Below are positions 35,267 through 45,847 of a DNA stretch of 64,000 nucleotides, piece by piece. The stretch is from Diphasiastrum complanatum. Its lineage: Eukaryota > Streptophyta > Lycopodiopsida > Lycopodiales > Lycopodiaceae. The translations under genes and the position numbers were made by a program. Location: the NCBI GenBank assembly GCA_029204225.1, contig CM055095.1, positions 48,501,364 through 48,565,363 on the forward strand, read 5' to 3'. The number at the start of each line of letters is the position of its first letter. Positions within the stretch are counted from its first letter, which is position 1. The notes beneath the pieces were generated by a model. It was not told the origin of the DNA. It made no database searches and was given only the letters and a program-made list of their open reading frames with translations.

Positions 35267-35510
35267 ACTCTTCTCTCTCTCCCTTTCTCTCTCACAAAAA
35301 GCATAAGAATGATCAATCCCAATAAGCATCATATCCAACAATTAGCAAATACAAAGAAAGCATGAAAGTTAGAGGAGGAAAGATGGAGACTCTTCTCTCT
35401 CTCCCTTTCTCTCTCACAAACAGCATAAGAATGATCAATCTCAATAAGCATCAAATCCAACAATTAGCAAATACAAAGAAATCGTGAGAGTTAGAGGAGG
35501 AAAGATGGAG
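35267..35510 (+). repeat. 122-bp tandem duplication
   Basis: Units 35267-35388 and 35389-35510 both start actcttctctctctcccttt and contain gcataagaatgatcaat and ttagaggaggaaagatgga. A few substitutions separate them. Confidence 0.9.
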
Positions 35511-35701
35511 AGCAAGGGCATTTCATATCCATTTCATAAGAGGGCCAACCTACTTGTATTGAAATTAAGAGAAAATGTACAAATGGTTCAAATTTATTAC
35601 TATATATAGTGGATTTTAGGGCTTTGGCTTCAAATCCTATTGGCCAAATTCTACCTCCCTAACTATTTGAATTTGAATTTTAGAGGGAACCATTTTGAAA
35701 A
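35511..35701 (-). repeat. Older LTR-like sequence, left part of the site hit by the copia array
   Basis: Reads on into 55637-55880 once the array and one copy of gaaaa are removed. The right part has LTR-like features (see 55637). Orientation is inferred from the minus-strand gag-like region at 55901-57320. Confidence 0.4.
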
Positions 35702-36564
35702 TGTTGAAAATTGTCACTTCTCACTTGACATTGGTTCATGTAAATATTGATCAAACATTAGAATATGTTGATGATATGATTTCACACGTGTGGAGCCTGT
35801 TCCCACGTGTGAAAGGATGTACTTTTCATGTTTGTATATATCCAAATTGATTTTGTATCATTCTAGTTAGTGTGAACATGAAATGACTAGTTTTTAGTCA
35901 AGTTGACTAGTCACCTACAAATTAGCTTTTCCTTGCATGTGCATGAGTAAATGCTCCCACATGGCAAGTGGATGTTCACACGTGTGTATAGAGTACTAGA
36001 AGATAAGAGTTGAGCATTCTCCTTAGATCCTATTTTGTAGGGAATATTCCTATATTCTAGGAGACTAGCTTTTTGGATTTTAGTCATATTCTAGAAGGTC
36101 AACTATTGGATAAGGATCAAGGATGGATAAAATGGATAGATCTGAGTGATGTGGCACTCTTCACACGTGTGAAGGCCTGCTGGACTGTACCAGACTCATG
36201 GATGTACTTGATCCATAAAAGGATCATCATTTTGCTAAGAAAATTGATGAGACTTTTGCACTCTACACTTTTGTGAGATTTCTAGTCATTTGTCTTGTGA
36301 TTTTTATGCATGATTGCTATCTAGTATCATTGTACTTGTTGTTTCAGGTGCAGGCCGTACAGTGGACAGTACTCCACACGTGTGAAGCCGCGCTCACTAA
36401 AAAAATGATGTGTTGATCCATTGCTCTTGCTTAAATCCAAGTGTAGTGAATCTAGATCAAGATCTACTGTGTAGAACTTGATAGATTCATTGATTAAACA
36501 ACCAATAACTCTCTATGATTGTAAAGTACAATCATTATTGTCCTAAAAACTGTAAAATTTATCA
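35702..36564 (+). repeat. Copia LTR 1 (outer left)
   Basis: TGTTGAAAATTGTC...TTTATCA, 863 bp, canonical ends. TATA-like tatatat at 35835-35841. Five CACGTG boxes at 35785, 35804, 35979, 36164 and 36377. Diagnostic variants: gatctactg, ccgcgctc, cagtggacagt. A 67-codon open frame inside the LTR occurs in all copies and is taken as chance. Confidence 0.95.
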
Positions 36565-36577
36565 TGGTATCAGAGCT
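36565..36577 (+). promoter_or_regulatory. PBS, initiator-Met tRNA type (unit 1)
   Basis: TGGTATCAGAGCT directly after the LTR. The same site follows LTR 2 (40057), LTR 3 (45253) and LTR 4 (50447); LTR 5 is followed by target duplication instead. Confidence 0.9.
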
Positions 36578-36729
36578 AAGTAAGAGAGTGATCATTGAAT
36601 CATAAATCTTGTAAAGATCATTGGCAAAATTTGTTTTTTGGCCAATACTAGTGAGGACGAGTTCTTCTAGAGCGATAGCTTGTAATCATTTGGATAAAAA
36701 TGACTTGGAGACTGTGTATGTACTTTTCA

Positions 36730-36735
36730 CACGTG
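36730..36735. promoter_or_regulatory. G-box (CACGTG) in a 14-bp palindrome, leader of unit 1
   Basis: TTCACACGTGTGAA is a perfect palindrome with the G-box core. It recurs at 36160-36173 in LTR 1, and shorter versions (cacacgtgtg, cccacgtgtg) at the other four LTR boxes. Each LTR has five boxes and each leader one. Confidence 0.75.
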
Positions 36736-37159
36736 TGAAACCGTACAACAACTTTCATTCCAAGCTACTTTGTGTTTGTTGGTCCCAAAATCACAATACT
36801 AGTTCATTTTTGGTGCTTTTTGAAGCATAGTATTGATCAAGATTCATTCTAACTAATGCCTATGACCAAATAGTGTTTTGGATCATTGAAGCATTTCTTT
36901 TTAGAGTCTAAGATCAGATCTTAAGAGGCTGATTTGTTCAGATCCTTAGTTGAAGTGAAATCTCTAAGAAAAGTGTAAAGCAATTTTTTTGTGAGAGTGA
37001 AAGCTAGATATTTTTGGTAAGATCTTTGAGTATCATTCAAGCTTGTGTGCTAGTTTGATAGATACAAGCCTATAGGCATTCTAGTAAGCTTTAGGCCTTA
37101 TAATAGATCTTTTAAAATTCAAAAATCTTTGTGATTTTTAAAAGAGCATTCATTCTAAA

Positions 37160-38857
37160 ATGTCATCCATGGGTGGATATTTGATGGAATCAAGTGAGAG
37201 ACTCACTTCCACAAATTATTCCATTTGGAAAGTGAGACTGGAATCACTCCTAGTGATCCATGATCTATATGACATAGTTCAAGGAGTAGAGGAAGAGCCT
37301 CAAACTCCCCAAGAACAAGCCAAATACAAGAAGAGAGCAAGATTAGCTCTACATTGCATAAAGTTAAATGTATGCAATGACCTCTTGAAAGAGGTGTCTT
37401 CTTGTAACTCATCCAAAGAGGCTTGGGATTCATTAAAGAGCATTTATGAATCCAACAATACTTCAAGAATCCTCATGCTAGGAAATCAAGTTTTCCAAAG
37501 CATGAAAGGAAGTGGAGAGAGTGGACAAGAGTATGTTCTTAGGATCAAATCTCTTAACAAGGAGTTAAGTGCAATAGGAGAGAAGATCCAAGATCAAGAA
37601 CTAGTACAAATCATTTTGAATGGTCTAAGTGATGAGTTTACCAAATTAGTCCAATCATTTGCCATTCAAGACTCTCTTCCATCCATTGAAAAGTTGCACA
37701 ATGTTCTTGTGGCCGAGGAGAGTAGGCTTCTACACCTCAAGACAAGAATGGATAGCATGTCACTTAATGGAGGAGAGGAGAAAGCTAACTTTACATCTAA
37801 AGGCAAGAAAAAGCAAAATCCATTCAAGAAAAATCAAGGCAAGGAGGCCGAGATGAAGAATGAAGGATCTACCTCCAAAGGCAAAGTGAAGAACAAGGCA
37901 AAACTAAAGTGTTTCTTTTGTGGAAAGAAAGGACACTTTGCCTCAGAATGCTACTTGAAGAAGAATCAACAAGCCAAAGGAGATCAAGGGAACATTGCTC
38001 AAGAGGAAGAATATGAGGATGGATTCAACACATCCTTAATGGTTGCATCTACACCAACTTCAAGTCAAGACACATGGTGGATAGATAGTGGGGCTAGTTC
38101 CCACATGTCCTTTAACAAGCATTATTTTTCTACTCTTCTATCTTGTAATGACTCTAAGAAGTCAATATACACTGCTAGTGATCAAGCATGCAAGATAGAT
38201 GGCATAGGATCTATACCTCTTTGTTTAGGCACATCTAAAAGGATAGATCTAGATAATGTTTTGTATGTTCCTACCATTTCAAGAAACTTGCTTAGTGTAG
38301 GACAATTAATGGACAATGGACTAGATGTACATTTCAAGAATGGAGTTTGTTCCATCTTGAAAAATGATAAGTGCATAGCTAGTGGCATTAAGCAGGGTAG
38401 ACTTTTCAAGTTGAATGCTAATGTTGCAAGTGAAAGTGTGAACTTGGCTAGGGAGGAGCTAACTCAAGTGGAGCTTTGGCATAAGAGATTAGGCCATCCT
38501 AATCTTCAATCTTTGGAGTCAATGGCAAGCAAGGAACTAGCTCTCGACCTACCAAGAACTTTCAAGAAGTGTGGAAAAATGTGTGAGGCATGTGGCCTTG
38601 CAAAGTCACACAAATCTTCTTACAAGAAATCTTCATCAAGATCTCTCTCTCCCTTGGATCTCATACATTCTGATGTACATAGTTTTTCACATGCAAGTAA
38701 TGGAGGTGCCTTGATGTATGTAACTTTTATAGATGATTGTACTAGATTCACATGGATTGAGTTACTATCAAAGAAAAGTCTTGTTTATGAAGCTTTCATT
38801 AAGTTCAAGTCTCTAGTAGAGAAACAACTTAGTACTTTTATCAAACCTAAGATGTGA
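37160..38857 (+). pseudogene. Copia unit 1: Gag-protease-partial integrase, truncated by deletion
   Basis: 565 codons, identical in layout to unit 2: Gag beginning MSSMGGYLMESSERLTS, zinc knuckle CFFCGKKGHFASEC, protease DSG and the integrase HHCC and first Asp. The frame then ends in FIKPKM because ~1.7 kb from the integrase core through most of RNase H is deleted. The last ~130 bp before 39193 is the common 3' end. Sequence around the junction (38850-39055) is much more divergent from the other units than the rest of unit 1. Confidence 0.85.
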
Positions 38858-38904
38858 TAATGGCATAAGTACACCTCAATGATGAAAGACATGTTGTGAG
38901 ATCA

Positions 38905-39193
38905 AGGTATTCCCTTACATATTGTTGTGACTATGCAGCTTACTCAACAAATTGGCTTCAGAACTCCTAGGAGTCCATGTAGAAGCAAGCATATTGAGAT
39001 CAGCTTCACCACTCATTGTGAGGGAGAAGGTAACAATCCAAGGAAGTGCAACTACATCATGTACCATCATCCGAATGCATAGCTGATATCTTAACCAAAC
39101 CATTGTCCAAAGATCCATTTTTTAAGTTAAGATATGCTCTTGGAATTGTAGATAGATGTACACTAGATTTGCCAAGTTAGAAGTGAGGAGGAG
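38905..39193 (+). pseudogene. Copia unit 1: RNase H C-terminal remnant and PPT
   Basis: After the deletion junction the sequence matches the unit 2 region from 44118 on, with many indels up to about 39055 and then near identity, including SSECIADILTKPLSKDPF and the purine tract gaagtgaggaggag before LTR 2. Confidence 0.75.
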
Positions 39194-40056
39194 TGTTGAA
39201 AATTGTCACTTCTCACTTGACATTGGTTCATGTAAATATTGATCAAACATTAGAATATGTTGATGATATGATTTCACACGTGTGGAGCCTGTTCCCACGT
39301 GTGAAAGGATGTACTTTTCATGTTTGTATATATCCAAATTGATTTTGTATCATTCTAGTTAGTGTGAACATGAAATGACTAGTTTTTAGTCAAGTTGACT
39401 AGTCACCTACAAATTAGCTTTTCCTTGCATGTGCATGAGTAAATGCTCCCACATGGCAAGTGGATGTTCACACGTGTGTATAGAGTACTAGAAGATAAGA
39501 GTTGAGCATTCTCCTTAGATCCTATTTTGTAGGGAATATTCCTATATTCTAGGAGACTAGCTTTTTGGATTTTAGTCATATTCTAGAAGGTCAACTATTG
39601 GATAAGGATCAAGGATGGATAAAATGGATAGATCTGAGTGATGTGGCACTCTTCACACGTGTGAAGGCCTGCTGGACTGTACCAGACTCATGGATGTACT
39701 TGATCCATAAAAGGATCATCATTTTGCTAAGAAAATTGATGAGACTTTTGCACTCTACACTTTTGTGAGATTTCTAGTCATTTGTCTTGTGATTTTTATG
39801 CATGATTGCTATCTAGTATCATTGTACTTGTTGTTTCAGGTGCAGGCCGTACAGTGGACAATACTCCACACGTGTGAAGCCGCGCTCACTAAAAAAATGA
39901 TGTGTTGATCCATTGCTCTTGCTTAAATCCAAGTGTAGTGAATCTAGATCAAGATCTACTGTGTAGAACTTGATAGATTCATTGATTAAACAACCAATAA
40001 CTCTCTATGATTGTAAAGTACAATCATTATTGTCCTAAAAACTGTAAAATTTATCA
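39194..40056 (+). repeat. Copia LTR 2
   Basis: 863 bp, shared by units 1 and 2. Same variants as LTR 1 (gatctactg, ccgcgctc) plus a private cagtggacaatact. No target duplication on either side. Confidence 0.95.
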
Positions 40057-40651
40057 TGGTATCAGAGCTAAGTAAGAGAGTGATCATTGAATCATAAATC
40101 TTGTAAAGATCATTGGCAAAATTTGTTTTTTGGCCAATACTAGTGAGGACGAGTTCTTCTAGAGCGATAGCTTGTAATCATTTGGATAAAAATGACTTGG
40201 AGACTGTGTATGTACTTTTCACACGTGTGAAACCGTACAACAACTTTCATTCCAAGCTACTTTGTGTTTGTTGGTCCCAAAATCACAATACTAGTTCATT
40301 TTTGGTGCTTTTTGAAGCATAGTATTGATCAAGATTCATTCTAACTAATGCCTATGACCAAATAGTGTTTTGGATCATTGAAGCATTTCTTTTTAGAGTC
40401 TAAGATCAGATCTTAAGAGGCTGATTTGTTCAGATCCTTAGTTGAAGTGAAATCTCTAAGAAAAGTGTAAAGCAATTTTTTTGTGAGAGTGAAAGCTAGA
40501 TATTTTTGGTAAGATCTTTGAGTATCATTCAAGCTTGTGTGCTAGTTTGATAGATACAAGCCTATAGGCATTCTAGTAAGCTTTAGGCCTTTTAATAGAT
40601 CTTTTAAAATTCAAAAATCTTTGTGATTTTTAAAAGAGCATTCATTCTAAA

Positions 40652-43135
40652 ATGTCATCCATGGGTGGATATTTGATGGAATCAAGTGAGAGACTCACTT
40701 CCACAAATTATTCCATTTGGAAAGTGAGACTGGAATCACTCCTAGTGATCCATGATCTATATGACATAGTTCAAGGAGTAGAGGAAGAGCCTCAAACTCC
40801 CCAAGAACAAGCCAAATACAAGAAGAGAGCAAGATTAGCTCTACATTGCATAAAGTTAAATGTATGCAATGACCTCTTGAAAGAGGTGTCTTCTTGTAAC
40901 TCATCCAAAGAGGCTTGGGATTCATTAAAGAGCATTTATGAATCCAACAATACTTCAAGAATCCTCATGCTAGGAAATCAAGTTTTCCAAAGCATGAAAG
41001 GAAGTGGAGAGAGTGGACAAGAGTATGTTCTTAGGATCAAATCTCTTAACAAGGAGTTAAGTGCAATAGGAGAGAAGATCCAAGATCAAGAACTAGTACA
41101 AATCATTTTGAATGGTCTAAGTGATGAGTTTACCAAATTAGTCCAATCATTTGCCATTCAAGACTCTCTTCCATCCATTGAAAAGTTGCACAATGTTCTT
41201 GTGGCCGAGGAGAGTAGGCTTCTACACCTCAAGACAAGAATGGATAGCATGTCACTTAATGGAGGAGAGGAGAAAGCTAACTTTACATCTAAAGGCAAGA
41301 AAAAGCAAAATCCATTCAAGAAAAATCAAGGCAAGGAGGCCGAGATGAAGAATGAAGGATCTACCTCCAAAGGCAAAGTGAAGAACAAGGCAAAACTAAA
41401 GTGTTTCTTTTGTGGAAAGAAAGGACACTTTGCCTCAGAATGCTACTTGAAGAAGAATCAACAAGCCAAAGGAGATCAAGGGAACATTGCTCAAGAGGAA
41501 GAATATGAGGATGGATTCAACACATCCTTAATGGTTGCATCTACACCAACTTCAAGTCAAGACACATGGTGGATAGATAGTGGGGCTAGTTCCCACATGT
41601 CCTTTAACAAGCATTATTTTTCTACTCTTCTATCTTGTAATGACTCTAAGAAGTCAATATACACTGCTAGTGATCAAGCATGCAAGATAGATGGCATAGG
41701 ATCTATACCTCTTTGTTTAGGCACATCTAAAAGGATAGATCTAGATAATGTTTTGTATGTTCCTACCATTTCAAGAAACTTGCTTAGTGTAGGACAATTA
41801 ATGGACAATGGACTAGATGTACATTTCAAGAATGGAGTTTGTTCCATCTTGAAAAATGATAAGTGCATAGCTAGTGGCATTAAGCAGGGTAGACTTTTCA
41901 AGTTGAATGCTAATGTTGCAAGTGAAAGTGTGAACTTGGCTAGGGAGGAGCTAACTCAAGTGGAGCTTTGGCATAAGAGATTAGGCCATCCTAATCTTCA
42001 ATCTTTGGAGTCAATGGCAAGCAAGGAACTAGCTCTCGACCTACCAAGAACTTTCAAGAAGTGTGGAAAAATGTGTGAGGCATGTGGCCTTGCAAAGTCA
42101 CACAAATCTTCTTACAAGAAATCTTCATCAAGATCTCTCTCTCCCTTGGATCTCATACATTCTGATGTACATAGTTTTTCACATGCAAGTAATGGAGGTG
42201 CCTTGATGTATGTAACTTTTATAGATGATTGTACTAGATTCACATGGATTGAGTTACTATCAAAGAAAAGTCTTGTTTATGAAGCTTTCATTAAGTTCAA
42301 GTCTCTAGTAGAGAAACAACTTAGTACTTTTATCAAAGCACTAAGATGTGATAATGGAGGAGAGTACACCTCCAATAAAATGAAAGACTTTTGTGAGATC
42401 AATGGTATTAAGTTACAATACACTTGTTCCTACACCCCTCAACAAAATGGGGTGGCCGAGAGGAAAAATAGGAGTCTATGTGAGTGTGCAAAGTCCTTGA
42501 GGCTTGATACATCACTTCCCATCTCATTTTGGGGAGAAGCCGTAACATGTGCTAATTATTTGTGTAATAGACCTCCTAGTAGTGCTATAGATGGGATCTC
42601 ACCTTATCAAGCCTTGTTTGATAAGAAACCCAATGTAAAAGATTTTAAGATCTTTGGATGTACTTGTTATGTACACATTTCTTTGGAGACTAGAAGGAAA
42701 GAAGATGCTACCTCCTTCAAAGGAATCTTTGTTGGCTATGGAGAAAATAGCAAGGGATATAGGATATATGATCCTACATCCAAGAAAGTAAAGGTAAGCA
42801 AGGATGTACTTTTTGATGAGTCGCAATTTGCTAAGAGCTTGTCAAATGGATCTAACCCATTGTGCATTGAAGATCTTGACAAATTCGAGGAGGATCTTGA
42901 CAAACCAGAGGAGGATCATGACAAACCCAAGAATGGAGATTTGGATCCGAGTCAAAAGGGGCCAATAAGATCATCAAGGAGCAAGGCCGAGCCATCAAGG
43001 CTTACCTATGTGGACAAGGGAAAGCAAAAGGAAGGCTCTACGTCTTCTACCTCTTACTCTTTTTTAGCTACATTGATTGAAGAACCATCAAAGAAGCATG
43101 TAAATCTAAAGTTTGGAGAGATGCAATGCAAGTAG
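40652..43135 (+). CDS. Copia unit 2: Gag-protease-integrase open frame (most intact copy)
   Basis: 827 codons. Gag of the DUF4219/UBN2 type fills about residues 1-240. The zinc knuckle is C251-C254-H259-C264 (CX2CX4HX4C). Protease active site D309-S310-G311 lies in WWIDSGASSH. The integrase HHCC module (LWHKRLGH ... CEACGLAK) precedes a catalytic triad D505, D567, E603, with the standard 35-residue D-E spacing, and later GYRIYDP. These parts could make particles, process Gag and integrate cDNA. The frame runs out at KFGEMQCK because of a one-base shift just before RT (EEP/IKEA), present in units 2, 3 and 4. The 5' leader (40057-40651) carries one CACGTG box. Confidence 0.9.
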   Translation: MSSMGGYLMESSERLTSTNYSIWKVRLESLLVIHDLYDIVQGVEEEPQTPQEQAKYKKRARLALHCIKLNVCNDLLKEVSSCNSSKEAWDSLKSIYESNNTSRILMLGNQVFQSMKGSGESGQEYVLRIKSLNKELSAIGEKIQDQELVQIILNGLSDEFTKLVQSFAIQDSLPSIEKLHNVLVAEESRLLHLKTRMDSMSLNGGEEKANFTSKGKKKQNPFKKNQGKEAEMKNEGSTSKGKVKNKAKLKCFFCGKKGHFASECYLKKNQQAKGDQGNIAQEEEYEDGFNTSLMVASTPTSSQDTWWIDSGASSHMSFNKHYFSTLLSCNDSKKSIYTASDQACKIDGIGSIPLCLGTSKRIDLDNVLYVPTISRNLLSVGQLMDNGLDVHFKNGVCSILKNDKCIASGIKQGRLFKLNANVASESVNLAREELTQVELWHKRLGHPNLQSLESMASKELALDLPRTFKKCGKMCEACGLAKSHKSSYKKSSSRSLSPLDLIHSDVHSFSHASNGGALMYVTFIDDCTRFTWIELLSKKSLVYEAFIKFKSLVEKQLSTFIKALRCDNGGEYTSNKMKDFCEINGIKLQYTCSYTPQQNGVAERKNRSLCECAKSLRLDTSLPISFWGEAVTCANYLCNRPPSSAIDGISPYQALFDKKPNVKDFKIFGCTCYVHISLETRRKEDATSFKGIFVGYGENSKGYRIYDPTSKKVKVSKDVLFDESQFAKSLSNGSNPLCIEDLDKFEEDLDKPEEDHDKPKNGDLDPSQKGPIRSSRSKAEPSRLTYVDKGKQKEGSTSSTSYSFLATLIEEPSKKHVNLKFGEMQCK

Positions 43136-44376
43136 AGTATGATGCATTAGAAGAGAATCATACTTGGAATCTTGTAAAACTTCCAAGAGGAAAGAAACCA
43201 CTTGCATGTAAGTGGATTTATAGAATTAAGTACAATCAAGATGGATCTATTAGTAAATACAAAGCTAGGCTTGTTGCTAAGGGATTTCTTCAAATAAAAG
43301 GATTAGATTATGAAGAAACATTTGCACCTGTAGCTAAGCTTGTAGCTATTAGATTAATCATTTGCATTGCTACTTTGTTCAAATGGGATCTCTGATCATC
43401 ATTTTGGTTCTTTATGTTGATGACATCATTATGACAGGAAATGATGATGATGGCATAGGCAAAGTAAAAGTTGACTTATCTAGTGAGTTCAAGATGGTAG
43501 GTCTAGGCCTCCTAAAGTTTATACTTGGGATAGAAGTGTCTAGAAGTAGCAATTGTACTTTCATAAGTCAATCTAAGTATGCTACTTCCATTCTTGAAAG
43601 ATTTGGTATGAAAGATTGTAAGGGGATTGACACCCCTATGGAGCATGTTGTCAACTAATGAAGGTGATGAAGCATCCTTTGAGGACATCACTCTCTTTAG
43701 GAAGCTTATAGGCTCTCTAATATATTTAACTATCACTAGACCTGACTTAAGTTTTTGTGTAAGCAAGTTGAGTCAAAGTATGCAAGCTCCTTTAGTTCAT
43801 CATTGGAAAAGTGCCAAAAGAGTACTTAGATATGTTTCTAGTACTAGATTTTTTGGCATACTTTATGAAGGATCTAACTTGCACTTGAGAGCCTACTCGG
43901 ATTCAGATTTTGCAGGTGACAAGATGGATAGTAAGTCCGTTAGTGCATTTGCAACATTTCTTTGTGGAGGAGTGATATCTTGGCTTTCCAAAAAGCAAGA
44001 TACAATCTCACTATCTTCTTGTGAAGCCGAGTACAAGGCATTGACTTCAACAACCAAAGAGCTCCTATGGCTAAGAAGACTCTTGATGGAACTACATGTG
44101 CTAGAGGCCGAGGAGATCCCTTACATATTTTGTGACAATCAAGCTTCTCAACAAATTGCTTCAAATCCTATCTTCCATGCTAGAACAAAGCATATTGAGA
44201 TAGCTCACCACTTTGTGAGGGAGAAGGTACAATCCAAGGAAGTGCAACTACATCATGTACCATCATCCGAATGCATAGCTGATATCTTAACCAAACCATT
44301 GTCCAAAGATCCATTTTTTAAGTTAAGATATGCTCTTGGAATTGTAGATAGATGTACACTAGATTTGCCAAGTTAG
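43126..44376 (+). pseudogene. Copia unit 2: reverse transcriptase (internally deleted) and RNase H
   Basis: Frame 1 (to 43395) starts MQVEYDALEENHTWNLVKLP and has CKWIYRIKYN and LVAKGF, the RT fingers. After ATLFKWDL it jumps to LIIILVLYVDDIIMTG in another frame: the segment with the motif A Asp (MDVKSAFL in intact copia) and the LKQAPR region is deleted. YVDD is kept. A further shift at TPMEHVVN leads into RNase H (43627-44376) with YSDSDFAGD, SSCEAEYKAL, CDNQAS and ADILTKPL. RT is therefore inactive. RNase H itself is open in this unit only. Confidence 0.9.
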
Positions 44377-44389
44377 AAGTGAGGAGGAG
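44376..44389 (+). promoter_or_regulatory. Polypurine tract before LTR 3
   Basis: gaagtgaggaggag directly abuts the LTR TG. The same tract precedes LTR 2 (39180-39193), LTR 4 (49570-49583) and LTR 5 (54760-54773). Confidence 0.85.
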
Positions 44390-45252
44390 TGTTGAAAATT
44401 GTCACTTCTCACTTGACATTGGTTCATGTAAATATTGATCAAACATTAGAATATGTTGATGATATGATTTCACACGTGTGGAGCCTGTTCCCACGTGTGA
44501 AAGGATGTACTTTTCATGTTTGTATATATCCAAATTGATTTTGTATCATTCTAGTTAGTGTGAACATGAAATGACTAGTTTTTAGTCAAGTTGACTAGTC
44601 ACCTACAAATTAGCTTTTCCTTGCATGTGCATGAGTAAATGCTCCCACATGGCAAGTGGATGTTCACACGTGTGTATAGAGTACTAGAAGATAAGAGTTG
44701 AGCATTCTCCTTAGATCCTATTTTGTAGGGAATATTCCTATATTCTAGGAGACTAGCTTTTTGGATTTTAGTCATATTCTAGAAGGTCAACTATTGGATA
44801 AGGATCAAGGATGGATAAAATGGATAGATCTGAGTGATGTGGCACTCTTCACACGTGTGAAGGCCTGCTGGACTGTACCAGACTCATGGATGTACTTGAT
44901 CCATAAAAGTATCATCATTTTGCTAAGAAAATTGATGAGACTTTTGCACTCTACACTTTTGTGAGATTTCTAGTCATTTGTCTTGTGATTTTTATGCATG
45001 ATTGCTATCTAGTATCATTGTACTTGTTGTTTCAGGTGCAGGCCGTACATTTGACAGTACTCCACACGTGTGAAGCCGCTCCCACTAAAAAAATGATGTG
45101 TTGATCCATTGCTCTTGCTTAAATCCAAGTGTAGTGAATCTAGATCAAGATCTAATGTGTAGAACTTGATAGATTCATTGATTAAACAACCAATAACTCT
45201 CTATGATTGTAAAGTACAATCATTATTTTCCTAAAAACTGTAAAATTTATCA
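44390..45252 (+). repeat. Copia LTR 3
   Basis: 863 bp, shared by units 2 and 3. Variants: gatctaatg, ccgctccc, catttgacagt, and a private aaaagtatcat and attattttcc. Confidence 0.95.
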
Positions 45253-45847
45253 TGGTATCAGAGCTAAGTAACAGAGTGATCATTGAATCATAAATCTTGT
45301 AAAGATCATTGGCAAAATTTGTTTTTTGGCCAATACTAGTGAGGACGAGTTCTTCTAGAGCGATAGCTTGTAATCATTTGGATAAAAATGACTTGGAGGC
45401 TGTGTATGTACTTTTCACACGTGTGAAACCGTACAACAACTTTCATTCCAAGCTACGTTTTGTTTGTTGGTCCCAAAATCACAATACTAGTTCATTTTTG
45501 GTGCTTTTTGAAGCATAGTATTGATCTAGATTCATTCTAACTAATGCCTATGACCAAATAGTGTTTTGGATCATTGAAGCATTTCTTTTTAGAGTCTAAG
45601 ATCAGATCTTAAGAGGCTGATTTGTTCAGATCCTTAGTTGAAGTGAAATCTCTAAGAAAAGTGTAAAGCAATTTTTTTGTGAGAGTGAAAGCTAGATATT
45701 TTTGGTAAGATCTTTGAGTATCATTCAAGCTTGTGTGCTAGTTTGATAGATACAAGCCTATAGGCATTCTAGTAAGCTTTAGGCCTTTTCATAGATCTTT
45801 TAAAATTCAAAAATCTTTGTGATTTTTAAAAAAGCATTCATTCTAAA

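Noticed and set aside
36073-36276. 67-codon frame inside each copia LTR and 69-codon frame in each leader
   Set aside because: They are short, without a domain, and conserved only because the LTRs and leaders are near identical copies.
37203-37466. Minus-strand frames within the copia units (for example 87, 75 and 84 codons)
   Set aside because: Shadows of the Gag-Pol coding strand.
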